A stretch of DNA of 64,000 nt, from the NCBI GenBank assembly GCA_947172415.1, contig OX359202.1, positions 3,012,001-3,076,000 on the forward strand. The letters run 5' to 3'. How positions within the stretch are numbered: the stretch's first letter is position 1; each line of letters opens with the position of its first letter. Of this stretch, positions 53,228 to 63,378 are shown in pieces. This DNA comes from Chondrosia reniformis (Eukaryota > Porifera > Demospongiae > Chondrillida > Chondrillidae). The position numbers and the translations under genes were made by a program. Below the pieces are notes generated by a model. That model did no database searches and was not told the DNA's origin. It saw nothing but the letters and a program-made list of their open reading frames with translations.

Positions 53228-56200
53228 ATATAATATAAATAAAGCATTGAATAACAATAAACCACTAACATAATTTTATGTCAATTAATGAGTCATTGTC
53301 AAATAGTTCAGAGAGGCTGCATTGGGCTGATCCCATGATTGCTGCAGGGTTGCCTCTTTGAATAGCAATAGATAGTTGTTGTATCAGGAACATATAAGAA
53401 TTGTTTTCTTGGTTTCTGGATTGTATTCTTCTGGCTAAGTCGGAGCAAAATAGAAGAGCCTCTTGTCCAAAGGCTCCAGATGTCTCAACTGCGAATGGGA
53501 GGAAGATGTTTGATCTGGAGAGGAGGCTATATTTGGCCTTTTTCCTGAGCTCAGCTTGGTTGGCAACTGCTCTAGCCTCCCTTGTAGCATGTATGATGTG
53601 GGAGGCGGCAAAGGCATCCACACATGTGGCATCCCAGATGAGGTTTAGGCCTGTCTTCCAGGGTGTTACTGTAACACCGTCTGGTCTTTTTCCATCACAC
53701 CTAGAAAGGCCTGGGGGCTCCAGAATCGAAGGGATTCCTGCGGAAGCAAGGCCTCTCTTGAGGATGTCGTTAATCGCTGAATGGCGAGGATGACGGCCAG
53801 CACTCCTATTACAACTAAGGCCATGCAGGGCTAGCTCATCCACCTCACCACTGCAAAGCTGGCAAGTGAGTACTCTGCATAAAGGGGCACCAAGGCGGAG
53901 ACCCACAGCAATCCTGATGGAATTATTATCCAGTCACAGACCCAATGAAGATACTGGTAGGGTATTAAGCCATGCCCCCGATTCCTTTGTTGAGGTGGCA
54001 AGAAGTCTAGCTCTAGATCTGGGATCCAGAGCATTAGATAGAATGGCTTCAAAAGTACTCTGAACCCTTGGGATGTCCCAAGCCTTGTGATGGCAATCTG
54101 CTGGGGAGGAGGGTGGGGGGCAGTTATGGCCAACTTTCCAGGTTTCAATTGCATCAGTTACAGCAGTGAAAAGGTTGTTGTGAAACCTGCATGGTAGGAT
54201 CTGTTTCAGTAGAGTAGTGCTTCCAGCAGCTGAAGCAAGGTAGGCAGATGGAGCAAGCTGGATAGCACTACGAACACCAATACCACCAAAGGACACTGGC
54301 AAAGAAGCCTGGGACCATATGGGGTCCGAGTCAAAGTTAATATTAAGGATCAAACTCAGAGAAGAGCGTAGTTCCTGGTCGAAGGAAGTTAGAAGGGGTG
54401 AAAAGTAGCAGGGTGCTGTCCTCAGAACATATAGAATCTTTGGAAGGGCAAAACAGTGCCGAAGTAAAAGCAAGGCATCATGCTTGGAAAGGAGAGATAA
54501 TCTGGAGCCCATGGTTCTCAGTGCTTGGATCTTGTTGGATAGGGCAGTATTGATGGAAGGCAGCTGGCCAATAGGGGATCCCAATAGAGTGGCTTCATTA
54601 GGGTGTATCTGGCGAAGATTGGGTGCTACCTTGAGCAGCTGGGCACCAGCTGGGCCATAACTAATGAGCTCTAATTTGGAAATATTAAGTTTGAGACCGA
54701 GAGAACTGCACTCCTGTTTGATGGAAACAAAGTCATGTAAAACATCCTTCTCAAGGCCCCCAAAGTTCCATCATCCAAGTAAAACACACGAAACTCTGAG
54801 CTGAGTTGGAGGATGACGGGTTGGATCGATAAACAGAAGAGGAGAGGACCTAGAGGGTCCACTTGTTGAATTCCTTCTCTAGATTCTAAAGTAGTACTCT
54901 GAAGGTAAAGAGTTGATGGAGAAGAATAGCAAGAAAATACATAGGGGAGGAGATGGGGTGTAATGGCAGCCACTGCTTCAAGGACTTTGTCACGTCTGAT
55001 GGTGTTAAAGGCATTCTCAAAGTCCAGCTTAAACAAAATATATGAAGAAGGTAAGTCATTCAGATATGATCGTGCCGAATGGGCAGCAGCCTCTGCTCCA
55101 AATGGAACTCCAGAGCCGAGCTGAAAAGGGGAAAGATAAGTGCCAACTGACTCCACGACTGAAGGGCTTGCTAGTTTAGCCACCAAACGCCGAAGGGTGC
55201 AGCCAATGGCAATAGGCCTAACCCCTCCGCCTTTTTATTAAGGATGGTAAGTGAGGCACCAAAAAAATTGGGCGTACAGATGAAGGAATATCACCAGAGA
55301 GAGCAAGGTTAGCAAGAGATGTTAGGGAAGACAACAAGTTCTCACCTTCAGGGCCAGCTATAGTAGAAATCATGTCTTTGAGATGTTGTGGGCGGAGGCC
55401 ATCAGGGCCCACTGCAGAGTCATTTGGGAAGGACTTGATGGCTTTGACTACGTCTGCCTCAGAAACTGATAAGGCATCAGTTATATGCTCCCCTGCAGGT
55501 GGAGGGTCTTGAAACTTAGTGTCTGGGTGAGGGGGAGGGTGCTTATCCTTCAAAACAGAGATAGTTTCCTGAGTCTCTAAAGCTATTGTGTCTTCTGAGC
55601 TGGCCAAACGAACAGCACCTTTAATGTCTCCTTCCTCCATCTTAATGGAGACTCTCTTAGCCAAATAATTGGCTGAACCTGCAGAATGGGAGAGGTACGT
55701 GGAGCGGTTGGGAATAGCTGACCCAGAAGGTGGATCAGATTCCTCAAGAAGTTGCTGTTTAACCCACTTAGCTAGATTCCATCGGCGACCCCCTCTTCTA
55801 GGAACCCGGAAAAAACAACTGGGGAATAACAAAAGACGTTTCCAAGACTCATGGCTGTTTAAACGAGTTATTTGGTTGAGTATGTTGCTCAGCGTCTTAG
55901 CGGCGAGAGCTCTGGAAGCACGGGGAAGTCTTCTCAAGAGTTTAACTCGCGGGAAAGATATAGTATCGGGAGAGAGTGACCCGATGTCCATGTCGATGGG
56001 TCGACTGATAGCTTGTTGGGTACAATCACCATCAGATGGAAGAGTGTGCGGTGCCCTTTGAGGTAGTTCCGCAGAGCCCTGGCAGCGGTGCCCTACAGGC
56101 CCATGCACACAAACAAAACCGTCCCTTCTCACAGGCATTGACCGGCAGCAAACAGTGCAAAGACCACGTAGGGTATCTTGGCTCTTGGAGAAGTTAGGAG

Positions 56201-56290
56201 CTTTGACTTGAGGACCACAGTCGGGAATCAACTCGCTACTCGTGTCGCTACTCGTGTCTGAATCAATGGACTCCATTTTTTTATTATAAA
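53228..56290 (-). mobile_element. RLE-type non-LTR retrotransposon, nearly full coding length
   Basis: A 3.06-kb element on the minus strand at the centre of the inverted repeat. It contains an N-terminal zinc-knuckle-like region, a reverse transcriptase and a C-terminal CCHC knuckle plus restriction-like endonuclease, the layout of early-branching non-LTR elements (R2, R4, NeSL and relatives). The 3' flank is the hairpin at 53158; the 5' flank is an AT and AAAT microsatellite. Insertion in such simple repeats resembles the target choice of some R4/Dong-like elements; the clade is not certain. Confidence 0.8.
53265..56276 (-). pseudogene. RT plus restriction-like endonuclease polyprotein, frameshifted
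   Basis: Four consecutive minus-strand frames cover one protein: 56276-55218, 55186-54671, 54584-53934 and 53906-53265. The first has a zinc-finger-like CTVCC..HGPVGHRC (about residues 40-65) and the start of the polymerase (AVGPDGLRPQHL). The second has motif A (FKLDFENAFN), motif B (GIQQVDPLGPLLF, where QQGD is usual) and motif C (FYLDDG). The third is the thumb and linker. The fourth has the knuckle CQLCSGEVDELALHGLSC, then RHSAIND, KRPDG and WDATCVD, matching the RH, PD and D positions of RLE domains. At least four frame changes separate these parts, two of them close together at 55180-55265. The copy is dead but not ancient. Confidence 0.85.
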
Positions 56291-56304
56291 TAAATATAAT
56301 ATAA

Positions 56305-56357
<53 letters not shown>

Positions 56358-56371
56358 ATAAATAATTCATA
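56291..56371. repeat. AT and AAAT microsatellite at the 5' flank of the retrotransposon
   Basis: A run of TA dinucleotides followed by about nine AAAT tetranucleotides. A matching TTTA-rich run closes the left arm near 53143-53157, so the retrotransposon split a simple repeat at the palindrome centre. Confidence 0.9.
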
Positions 56372-56778
56372 TGGCTCCAGGAAAGGACTTAGAAACAAAA
56401 TGGGCATATCATCATATAAAGATTAGGGTCTAAAACTCATTTTTAAATAAGGGATTTTTCATTTAGGTCTCCGTTTGGTAGAAAACAGAGGACAAAGTCT
56501 GCATACAAAATGCCATAGGACTATAGAACAGCTATAGAAAATTTATATTGAAACCAAGTGTTATATTAGTAAAAATTTTCAATTTGTCAGATAACTGTGA
56601 ATCAGATATATATCATGGTACATGTGTATGACAAACGTCCGGCGAAGTTTTGCTTAATTAAATGAGCAAAATAATCAAGATATAATGAAGAATTCAAGGT
56701 TATGATTGCGCAATCTGTGGATGTATTGTGATCTTTCTCTAGTGCATCACCAACACCTCTTGTATGTCGTAACATTTA

Positions 56779-56970
56779 GTGAATCTTGTGATGTTGCGAA
56801 AACGTCACCCCCTTGTTGCTAAAGAAGATCATCCCCTTGTGAACGGCTATGATAAGTCGACACTCCCCTACGAGAAGGAGCTAGCGAACAGGCGAGTTGT
56901 AGCGAAGGTTAGAAAAAGTGTTTTTGTGTACGTCCCCGTCAAGTTTAAAGCAGAGTTGTTCCTATTTTGA
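56779..56970 (+). pseudogene. Possible coding relic shared by both arms
   Basis: A 63-codon frame containing LVAKEDHP, VNGYDKSTLPYEKELANRR and VAKVRK. The left arm (about 52580-52705, minus strand) encodes nearly the same words (LVAKEDHP, VNGYDKSTLSYEKELPNKR) but with a one-base length difference and an earlier stop. Several of the differences between the arms fall at third codon positions, as expected if the ancestor was translated. I do not recognise the protein. It may be an exon captured before the inverted duplication, or chance. Confidence 0.3.
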
Positions 56971-57103
56971 TGCGAAAGACTGAATTTGTTTGGTTGACCG
57001 TATTACTTTGGTAGTTTAGGCTCTGTCTTCTCTTCTTACGTTATCTGTTAATATTTTTTCTTGTCCATGTGTAGGAATAAGGAGTGTTTGTTGCGATCAT
57101 TAT

Positions 57104-57266
57104 GAGAATAAAGCCTTGTTGAGTGTCAGCAACATGAATTTACTAATTTCCTATTTATACTGAATTGTATTCCCATTCCTCATGTATTGCTGATGAAGAC
57201 CTCTGTTTTGAAACGTCCAGAATTAGTAAATTCATGTTTCTGACGTTCAACAAGGCTTTATTCTTA
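57104..57266 (+). repeat. Stem-loop of 45-base arms around a hammerhead-like core
   Basis: Arms 57104-57148 and 57221-57266 (AATAAAGCCTTGTTGA facing TCAACAAGGCTTTATT) enclose a 72-base loop. A diverged single arm recurs near 57397-57432 (AATAAAGCTTAGTTGAACTT). It looks like the end of a dispersed repeat. Confidence 0.75.
57183..57224 (+). ncRNA. Candidate hammerhead ribozyme core, minimal helix III
   Basis: CTGATGA at 57190-57196, helix II AGAC-CTCT-GTTT, GAAA at 57210-57213 and GTC at 57215-57217. Helix III would be AC/GT with no loop, which can only form between two molecules or two tandem cores. Helix I has only about three pairs next to the core. The boxes and order match the hammerhead consensus, but as a monomer this would be weak. 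Confidence 0.45.
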
Positions 57267-57271
57267 GCCAT

Positions 57272-58024
57272 CTGTACTAGATACAGTACCAAAATTGCTC
57301 ATAGCGAATGTCTATAACTATAGCGAAATACTTTGTTAGCTAATTACACTCAAGTACACTACACAGTGCAATATATATAAGTACACAAATGGATAAGAAT
57401 AAAGCTTAGTTGAACTTCAGCAACACAAAATATAGAGGTATATATATCTAATATATAGTACACTACATAGTGAAAGTTACTGGTAAATATATAAAATATT
57501 AAAATTATAATCAATTACTTCACAGTACAAGTTACAATTTATGAGGGACACATGACTATACAATATTAAAATTACAATCAAGTACTAGCTACATATGCAG
57601 TGCAAGTTTCACCCCATAGGATAATCATTATATTAAACAGGACACGACTTTAGTCACACAGTTGCAGGCTTTGAAATCCTCAACTCTAGTGCATAGAGAG
57701 TAGTAGTTGATACAGATCATCCAAGGTAGAACACATGGCCTACCAATTACCTTTTCACGCCTTAGTATAGACTAAAGATGATGCATCTGCATGCCATATA
57801 TCAACAAAGGTTCCAGTCTTAAAGGGGTCTCAGCTAATAACCACAGCACATTTGATTTGCCTTGCGAGGGAGCTAAGAATAGCAATGGTTGGTTGCATGC
57901 ATTTGCATAATCAACAGGGTTAGAGACCATTTTGTAACTCGTACAAAAGGGACATAAAAGGCCAAGCCCTTTATATACGTATATCATATGATGTCCCTTG
58001 TGCATAGTTATACAGGCACTATGA
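57272..58024. other. Mixed AT-rich spacer with a diverged short tandem repeat
   Basis: 57360-57610 holds about four diverged copies of a word near CACAGTGCAAGTTAC with AATATTAAAATTA between them, the same word as in the hairpins at 53158 and 61297. 57840-57995 belongs to the right inverted-repeat arm. A 90-codon minus-strand frame at 57772-58044 runs into the satellite and has no recognisable motif or support from the other arm. No gene called. Confidence 0.5.
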
Positions 58025-58570
58025 CCTACAACTTGTGCATACAACTGAGTACATACACATAGAACTAGTACTTACAACTAGTGCATACAACTAATACATG
58101 CATTAGTACCTACAACTAGTAAATATATCTAGTACTAGTACATACAACTAGTTCATAGAACTAATAATATATAACTAGAACTTACAACGAGTTCACACAA
58201 CTTGATATACAACTAATACATACAATTAGTACCTACAACCTGAATATATAACTAGTACAAGTACATACACCTGGTAAAGTACATACAACTTGTAAAGTAC
58301 ACACAACTAGTACATACAACAAGTACATACAAGTAGTACATACCACTAGTTCCTAAAACTAGAACACACAACTATATACTACATATAACTGGTACATACA
58401 CATATAACTTGTACATATAAATAGTACATAAAACTAGTTCATACAACTAGTACATAAAAGTAGTACAAACAACTCGTACACACAACCAGTACATACAACT
58501 AGTAAAGTACATACAATTAGTACATATATAAAACTAGTACATACTACTAAAACCTACAACTAGTTAATCA
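58025..58570. repeat. 13-bp satellite, distal block
   Basis: The same AGTACATACAACT-type repeat as in the first 24 kb, in the same orientation, reappearing immediately after the 6-kb inverted repeat. Confidence 0.93.
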
Positions 58571-58624
58571 TAGAGTAAGGAAGTACTCTATAAATAAGGA
58601 TGGCAGAAAAAATATTGCCGCCCT
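58571..58624 (+). repeat. Short hairpin resembling the FB-A terminus
   Basis: AGAGTA..AGTACTCT followed by ATAAATAAGGATGGCA parallels the AGGGAGTAC hairpin plus TGTAGGGATGACA of FB-A. It is probably a diverged or partial FB-A end. Confidence 0.45.
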
Positions 58625-58977
58625 ATCTAATGTATTATTAGGGGCTGCCACAGGCAGCCTCCTGTATTGTTTTCATAACGCGATTTATGTATGGCTTCAT
58701 GTTTCGGATATATATATATAATACGAATTAATATGCAACTATTATTACACTTTCTTCTACGTCCTAATATGTATAATACGAGTTCATATGAAACTATTGT
58801 AACACTTAATTTATACATAGCAAATGGCGACCTTTATGAGGCTGAAGCTTTTCTATCGTGTTCAGGACACTGAAGCTTTCAGAATCGTTTGGAATACTAC
58901 TAGATAGCCATATTGAAGTCCATCGAAGGGGCCAAGTACTTTCAGTAAGAAGACCGATGAAAAACAAGTAGTTCGAG
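58625..58977 (-). mobile_element. Hairpin-ended element, copy 2 (inverted)
   Basis: Starts with TTAGGGGCTGCC-ACA-GGCAGCC, then CATAACGCGATTTATGTATG and GGCTTCATG, the reverse of sequence at 59300-59340. It continues into CAAATGGCGACC and AAGCTTTTC. Together with the next copy it makes a head-to-head inverted pair meeting at the palindrome CGAGTTTAAAACTCG near 58977. Confidence 0.6.
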
Positions 58978-59352
58978 TTTAAAACTCGTGGGGCTGCCGC
59001 CCTCCAAATTTACTCAAACTACTTGGCCGCATCGTTGGGCTTTGATATTATTCTTAATCCTAATGATTGAGGATGCTTAAGTGTCCTGAAAATTATAATT
59101 AGCGACAGAAAAGCTACGTTAACTAAAGCTTCCTGAACGCCGCCATGTGCAAAATCGATGTATTGACATATAAATTAAGTGTTACAATTTTTGCGTATGA
59201 ACTCGTATTATACATATATCGACATATAAAATCTGTTATAAAACTTGCGTATGAACTCGTATTATATATATATTCATATATATGTATATGTATATATCCA
59301 TAACATGAAGCCATACATAAATCGCGTTATGAAAACAATAGAGGAAAAAAGC
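58978..59352 (+). mobile_element. Hairpin-ended element, copy 3
   Basis: Begins AAAACTCGTGGGGCTGCC with TTTACTCAAACTACTTGGC just inside, as in the copy at 5630. It ends in an AT run and GAAGCCATACATAAATCGCG. This stretch is missing from the otherwise matching duplicate at 61250-61850, so it was inserted there or lost from the duplicate. Confidence 0.6.
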
Positions 59353-59574
59353 AAACTAGGTTTGGTCAATATCTATGAATCCTCTTTTGATTTAAGTAAA
59401 TACTATAATACTAGGCCTATGTCAGTCTAGAAAAACGTTCTAATGTCTACGATCTCTGTAACGTCTGTAAATGCTAAGTTGTTTTTGTAATTGAAGTTCT
59501 ACCTGTGCAGCCAGTAGGACTGATTTTGTACAAGTTTTGAACACGGACGTTCTATGTGTGTCTAAATTTGAATG
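59353..59574. repeat. Segmental duplication, first copy of the array flank
   Basis: GTCAATATCTATGAATCCTC, TACTAGGCCTATGTCAGTC and CTACCTGTGCAGCC occur here and again at 61627-61800 with small changes. This block leads into the 45-bp array in both places, so element plus flank plus array form one duplicated unit. Confidence 0.8.
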
Positions 59575-60290
59575 GATGCAGCTTGATAGAACTATTCCAC
59601 GTGTGTCTTAGAGTTGTACGAGTGTAGCTTAGCAGAGGCGTTCTACCTGTGTCTCCAATTGTACGAGTGTAGCTTAGCAGAGGCGTTCTACGTGGGTCTA
59701 AAGTTGTACTTAGCAGAGGTGTTCTACGTGTGTCTAAGTTTGTACAAGTGTAGCTTAGCAGAGGCGTTCTACGTATGTCTAGAGTTGTACACGTGTAGTA
59801 TGACAGGGTCGTTCTTAGTGTATCTAAAGTTGTAGAAGTGTAGTTTGACTGTGGCGTTCTGAGTGTATTTAAAGTTGTGTGAGTATAGCTTACCAGAGGT
59901 GTTCTACGTGTGTTTACAGTTGTTCGGGTGCAGCTTGACAGAGGTGTTTCACGTGTGTCTAAGTTTGTACAAGTGTAGCTTAGCAGAGGCGTTCTACGTG
60001 TGTCTAAAGTTGTACTTAGCAGAGATGTTCCACGTGTGTCTAAAGTTGTACTTAGCAGAGGCGTTCTATGTGTGGCTAGAGTTGTACACGTGAAGCACGA
60101 CAAGGGTGTTCTTAGTGTATCTAAAGTTGTATGAGTGTAGCTTGAAAGAGGCATTCTAAGTGTATCTAAAGTTGTAAAAAAGTGTAGCTTAGCAGAGGCG
60201 TTCTACCTGTGTCTACAGTTGTACGAGTGTATCTTGACAGAGGCGTTCTACGTGTGTCTTATTTTGTACAAGTGTAGCTTAGTGGATATG
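59575..60290. repeat. 45-bp minisatellite, array 1
   Basis: About 16 copies of a 45-bp unit containing GTGTAGCTTAGCAGAGGCG, TTCTACGTGTGTCTAAAG and TTGTAC. It is GC-richer than its surroundings. Because 45 is a multiple of three, long frames run on both strands with a 15-residue period; these are repeat artefacts unless transcription is shown. Confidence 0.92.
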
Positions 60291-61245
60291 AATTGTCACG
60301 AGGACACCATCATAAGCCAGGAATTACAATACAATCTAAATTATTTAACATTATAAGTCGGGTTGGGGGTAGCTTGAAAGGTGTAAACCTTACAAGCTAA
60401 CATTATTATCAGTAACGTGTGGAATGTATGGATACACGTTTCTATGTGTGAGTCTTTTGAGCGACTCATTACAATGTTATGTTTACTCAAGCTAAACACT
60501 TTAATTAGTAAAACAGCTAAGTTTATCTGTAGTGTTAAAGAATTATAAAAGGCCTAGGGCTACATAGCTTAGCGCTTTAGCTTATCCCTAGCGTGTATGA
60601 CATATATGCCGCTGCATTTGTTTTTATGTAGTATTCTTGCAGTACTTAGTTGATGTAGACATTCTTTAAATCTATAGTTATGGTTGGCAATAGTGCGGAG
60701 TGTTTCTGTGTTAGACTTCACTAATTTGTTGGTAATGAGGATATGCATTAAAGACTATCTAACAAAGTCTTGGTTCAACACTAACCAGCAAGCAGAGAGG
60801 GATCTCTTTGCTTGCTGGTTAGTGTTGAACGTCAGCTTATGTTAAATGAGACAAACAAATAAATAATAATTAATAAATCGATATGGAGTTTATGTGGCGC
60901 ACAAAATGATCCTTTGGTGGTACCTACTATCACCTTGGTGATAACCTTCGTCTTTATAGTTCAGTTTCAAGCAATATGAACGTAATTCTCACTGTAGGAC
61001 AATAAGTTTAAAATATCTTCTTAAACGTTGAATCTATAAGGTTGAATAACCGATCAGTAAGGTCAAAATCAGATCCCTTTTTGATCTACACTTAAGAAGA
61101 ACTTCCGCTAAGATAAATACTTTAGTTGCAATACAGCTGTCGAGTAAGCATTATTTTCTCTCGTTTTGTTTAGTATAAATACTCTTTGTTTATTAAACAC
61201 ACCCTACTGTTTTGTATAAACATCCCATTAATTAATCAGCTATAT
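60291..61245. other. Unique spacer, possible LTR-like piece
   Basis: Begins TGTCACGAGGACACC near 60294, has TTATAAAAGGC (60542-60552) as a TATA-like box, and GTGGCGCACAAAATG near 60892. These could be remains of a solo LTR of a Ty3-type element, but I see no second terminus or coding region. The remainder (60960-61245) shows nothing recognisable. Confidence 0.25.
60773..60830. repeat. 58-bp hairpin
   Basis: GTTCAACACTAACCAGCAAG faces CTTGCTGGTTAGTGTTGAAC around a five-base loop with one or two mismatches. The edge GTTGAACGTCAGC resembles the arm end of the stem-loop at 57104-57266 (GTTGAGTGTCAGC). Confidence 0.85.
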
Positions 61246-61799
61246 TATATTGTTTTCATAACGCGATTTATGTATGGCTTCATGATACGGTTGTAGAGTG
61301 CAAGTTCATATACATAATATATGAATATAACTTGCACTGTATATATATGTAATACGAATTAATACGCAACTATTATAACACTTATTTTATACGCCTTAAT
61401 ATGTATAATACGAGTTCATACGAAACTATTGTAATACTTAATTTATACGTCAATACAGCGTTTTTGCAAATGGCGGCCTTCATGAAGCTGAAGCTTTTCT
61501 ATCGTATTCAGGACACTTAACCATCCAGAATCGTTTGGAATACAACTAGATAGCCATATTGAAGTCCAACAAAGGGGCCAAGTACTTTCAGTTCGAAGCG
61601 CAATGAAAAAAAGACAAGTAAGTTTTGTCAATATCTATGAATCCTCGTTTGATTTAAGTAAATACTGTAATACTAGGCCTATGTCAGTCTAGAAAGACCT
61701 TTTAATGTTTACAATCTGTGTAACATCTGTCAGTGATAAGTTGTTATTGTAATTCTACCTGTGCAGCCCGTAGTACTGATTTTGTACAAATTTTGAAAA
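61246..61799. repeat. Segmental duplication, second copy
   Basis: Matches 58667-58965 and then 59360-59574. The join near 61610-61630 skips the third hairpin-ended element. It also carries a hairpin at 61297-61338 (AGTGCAAGTT..AACTTGCACT) that is absent from the first copy. Confidence 0.8.
61297..61338. repeat. 42-bp hairpin sharing a word with the 53158 hairpin
   Basis: AGTGCAAGTTCATAT faces ATATAACTTGCACT. AACTTGCACTGTATATA is also the inner part of the hairpin at 53158-53227, so these hairpins belong to one small repeat family. Confidence 0.75.
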
Positions 61800-62640
61800 A
61801 AGACGTTCTATGTGTGTCTAAATTTGAACGAGTGCAGCTTGATAGAACTTCCATGTGTGTCTGAGAGTTGTACTACTGTGTTCTAAGTGTATCTAAAGTT
61901 GTATGAGTGTAGCTTGATAGGGGTGTTCTACGTGTGTCTAAAGTTGTATGAGTTTACGTAGATTGAAAGAGGCATTCTAAGTGTATCTGAAGTTGTATAA
62001 GTGTAGCTTAGCATAGGCGTTCTACCTGTGTCTAAAGTTGTACTTAGCAGAGGCGGTCTAAGTGTATCTACAGTTGTTCGGGTGCAGCTTAGCAGAGGCA
62101 GTCTAAGTGTGTGTACAGTTGTTCGAGTGCAGCTTGACATAGGCGTTCTTAGTGTATCTAAAGTTGTATGAGTGTAGCTTGACAGGGGCATTCTAAGTGT
62201 GTCTAAAGTTGTTTGAGTGTAGCTTGAAAGATGCGTTCTAAGTGTATCTAAAGTGGTATGAGTGTAGCTTAGCAGAGGCGGTCTAAGTGTATCTACAGTT
62301 GTTCGAGTGCAGCCTGACCGAGGGGGTCTAAGTGTATCTAGAGTTGTTCGAGTATAGCTTAGCAGAGGCGGTCTAAGCGTATCTACAGTTGTTCGAGTGC
62401 AGCTTGACAGAGGCCGTCTAAGTGTATCTACAGTTGTTCGAGTGCAGCTTGACAGAGGCCGTCTAAGTGTATCTACAGTTGTTCGAGTGCAGCTTGACAG
62501 GGGCGTTCTAAGTGTATCTACAGTTGTTCGAGTGCAGCTTGACAGAGGCGGTCTAAGTGTATCTACAGTTGTTCAGGTGTAGCTCAGCAAAGGCGGTCCA
62601 AGTGTATGTACAGTTGTTCAAGTCAGTTGAGATTTTTTCC
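61800..62640. repeat. 45-bp minisatellite, array 2
   Basis: About 18 copies. The distal part is very regular (AGCTTGACAGAGGC, GTCTAAGTGTATCTACAG, TTGTTCGAGTGC) with near-identical neighbours at 62380-62570, which indicates recent expansion. The proximal part is closer to array 1. Confidence 0.92.
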
Positions 62641-62845
62641 ACTGGTTCATCTTCGAAATGGACTGGCTATACATACTGGTAATATGTACTAGCTGCATTT
62701 ACTAGATATATGTACTAGCTGTTTGCACTAGTTATTTGTACTAGTTGTATGTACTAGTTTTATGTACTGGCTGTATGTACTAGTTGTAATCTTTAGTGAT
62801 AGGTATTAGTGATATGTAGTAGTTGTATGTAGTAGTTGTATGTAC
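62641..62845 (-). repeat. 13-bp satellite, reverse orientation
   Basis: TATGTACTAGTTGTATGTAC words, the reverse complement of the main satellite, over about 190 bp. Confidence 0.85.
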
Positions 62846-62962
62846 AAGTTAGGGGCTGCTGCAGGCAGCCCCTTATATTATATTGTTTTCATTTGCCGAT
62901 TACATTGTACAGCTTCATGTTAGAAGTTGATATTCATGAAAGATATTTATAAATATATATAG
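62846..62962 (-). mobile_element. Hairpin-ended element, copy 4 (partial)
   Basis: Starts TAGGGGCTGC-TGCA-GGCAGCCCC and continues TTGTTTTCATTTGCCGATTA and CAGCTTCATG, parallel to 58625 onwards. Similarity fades by about 62960. Confidence 0.5.
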
Positions 62963-63334
62963 ATATTTTTCGTTAGTTCCTCTTCCTATGTATAAAAAAC
63001 ATTTAATTTATTCTACATGCTAAATCTCCTAAAAAAGCATGACACACCTGTATCCTCATCAGTCCTACTACATATCATAAAGTATATCCCCCTATGCATG
63101 GATTATAATTCCTTATATATTTATATATATATATGTACATTTTAAAATAGGAGGAGTTTTGAATACACAAAGGACTGAAGATAAAGATCAAAGTGCATGA
63201 AGGAAGTACCAAGAAGACCCCAACTCATATATAACTTTTGTGACTACAGTTATTATTATTATAATTATTATTATTATTATAAACGAAATTCACAAAAGTC
63301 ACTGACATGAACTTAATAGTCTGCCGAGACTTAC
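62963..63334. other. Unassigned sequence and start of a putative minus-strand intron
   Basis: AT-rich, with an ATT trinucleotide run at about 63250-63280. If the minus-strand exon at 63335 is real, this stretch is its first intron. No other feature seen. Confidence 0.4.
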
Positions 63335-63349
63335 CATCGCGTCGTCCAT
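63335..63349 (-). CDS. Candidate first coding exon of a divergent host gene
   Basis: On the minus strand an ATG at 63349 opens five codons (MDDAM) and is followed at once by GTAAGT, a strong splice donor. CpG-richer sequence surrounds it and an X-box match lies about 30 bp upstream. Five codons cannot identify a protein, and the rest would lie in this window beyond an intron whose acceptor I cannot pick out. This is inference from the start codon, donor and divergent arrangement. Confidence 0.25.
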
Positions 63350-63378
63350 CTTTCGATCTTTTGACTGTCGCTTTAAAC

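Larger units (their letters stand above)
56372..57995. repeat. Right arm of the 6-kb inverted repeat
   Basis: Reverse complement of 52030-53157, with an extra segment of about 740 bp (about 57095-57840) that is absent from the left arm. That segment contains a hairpin with a hammerhead-like core and short AT-rich repeats. The far end matches the left boundary (GGACAT and GCCTTT words), so the inverted repeat fills exactly the interval between the 23-bp and the 13-bp satellites. Confidence 0.85.

Noticed and set aside
57772-58044. 90-codon minus-strand frame containing LCPFCTSYKM
   Set aside because: Most of it lies in the right inverted-repeat arm, and the left arm has stops in the matching frame. 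Its start runs into satellite.
59552-62582. Fifteen-residue periodic frames (for example VQLDRGRLSVSTVV) in the 45-bp arrays
   Set aside because: 45 is divisible by three, so any stop-free unit gives a long frame. No start context, splice signal or flanking coding sequence supports a protein.
63040-63075. CTGATGA-like box on the minus strand near CCTCATCAGTCC
   Set aside because: A helix II could be drawn, but GAAA and a cleavage triplet are missing.
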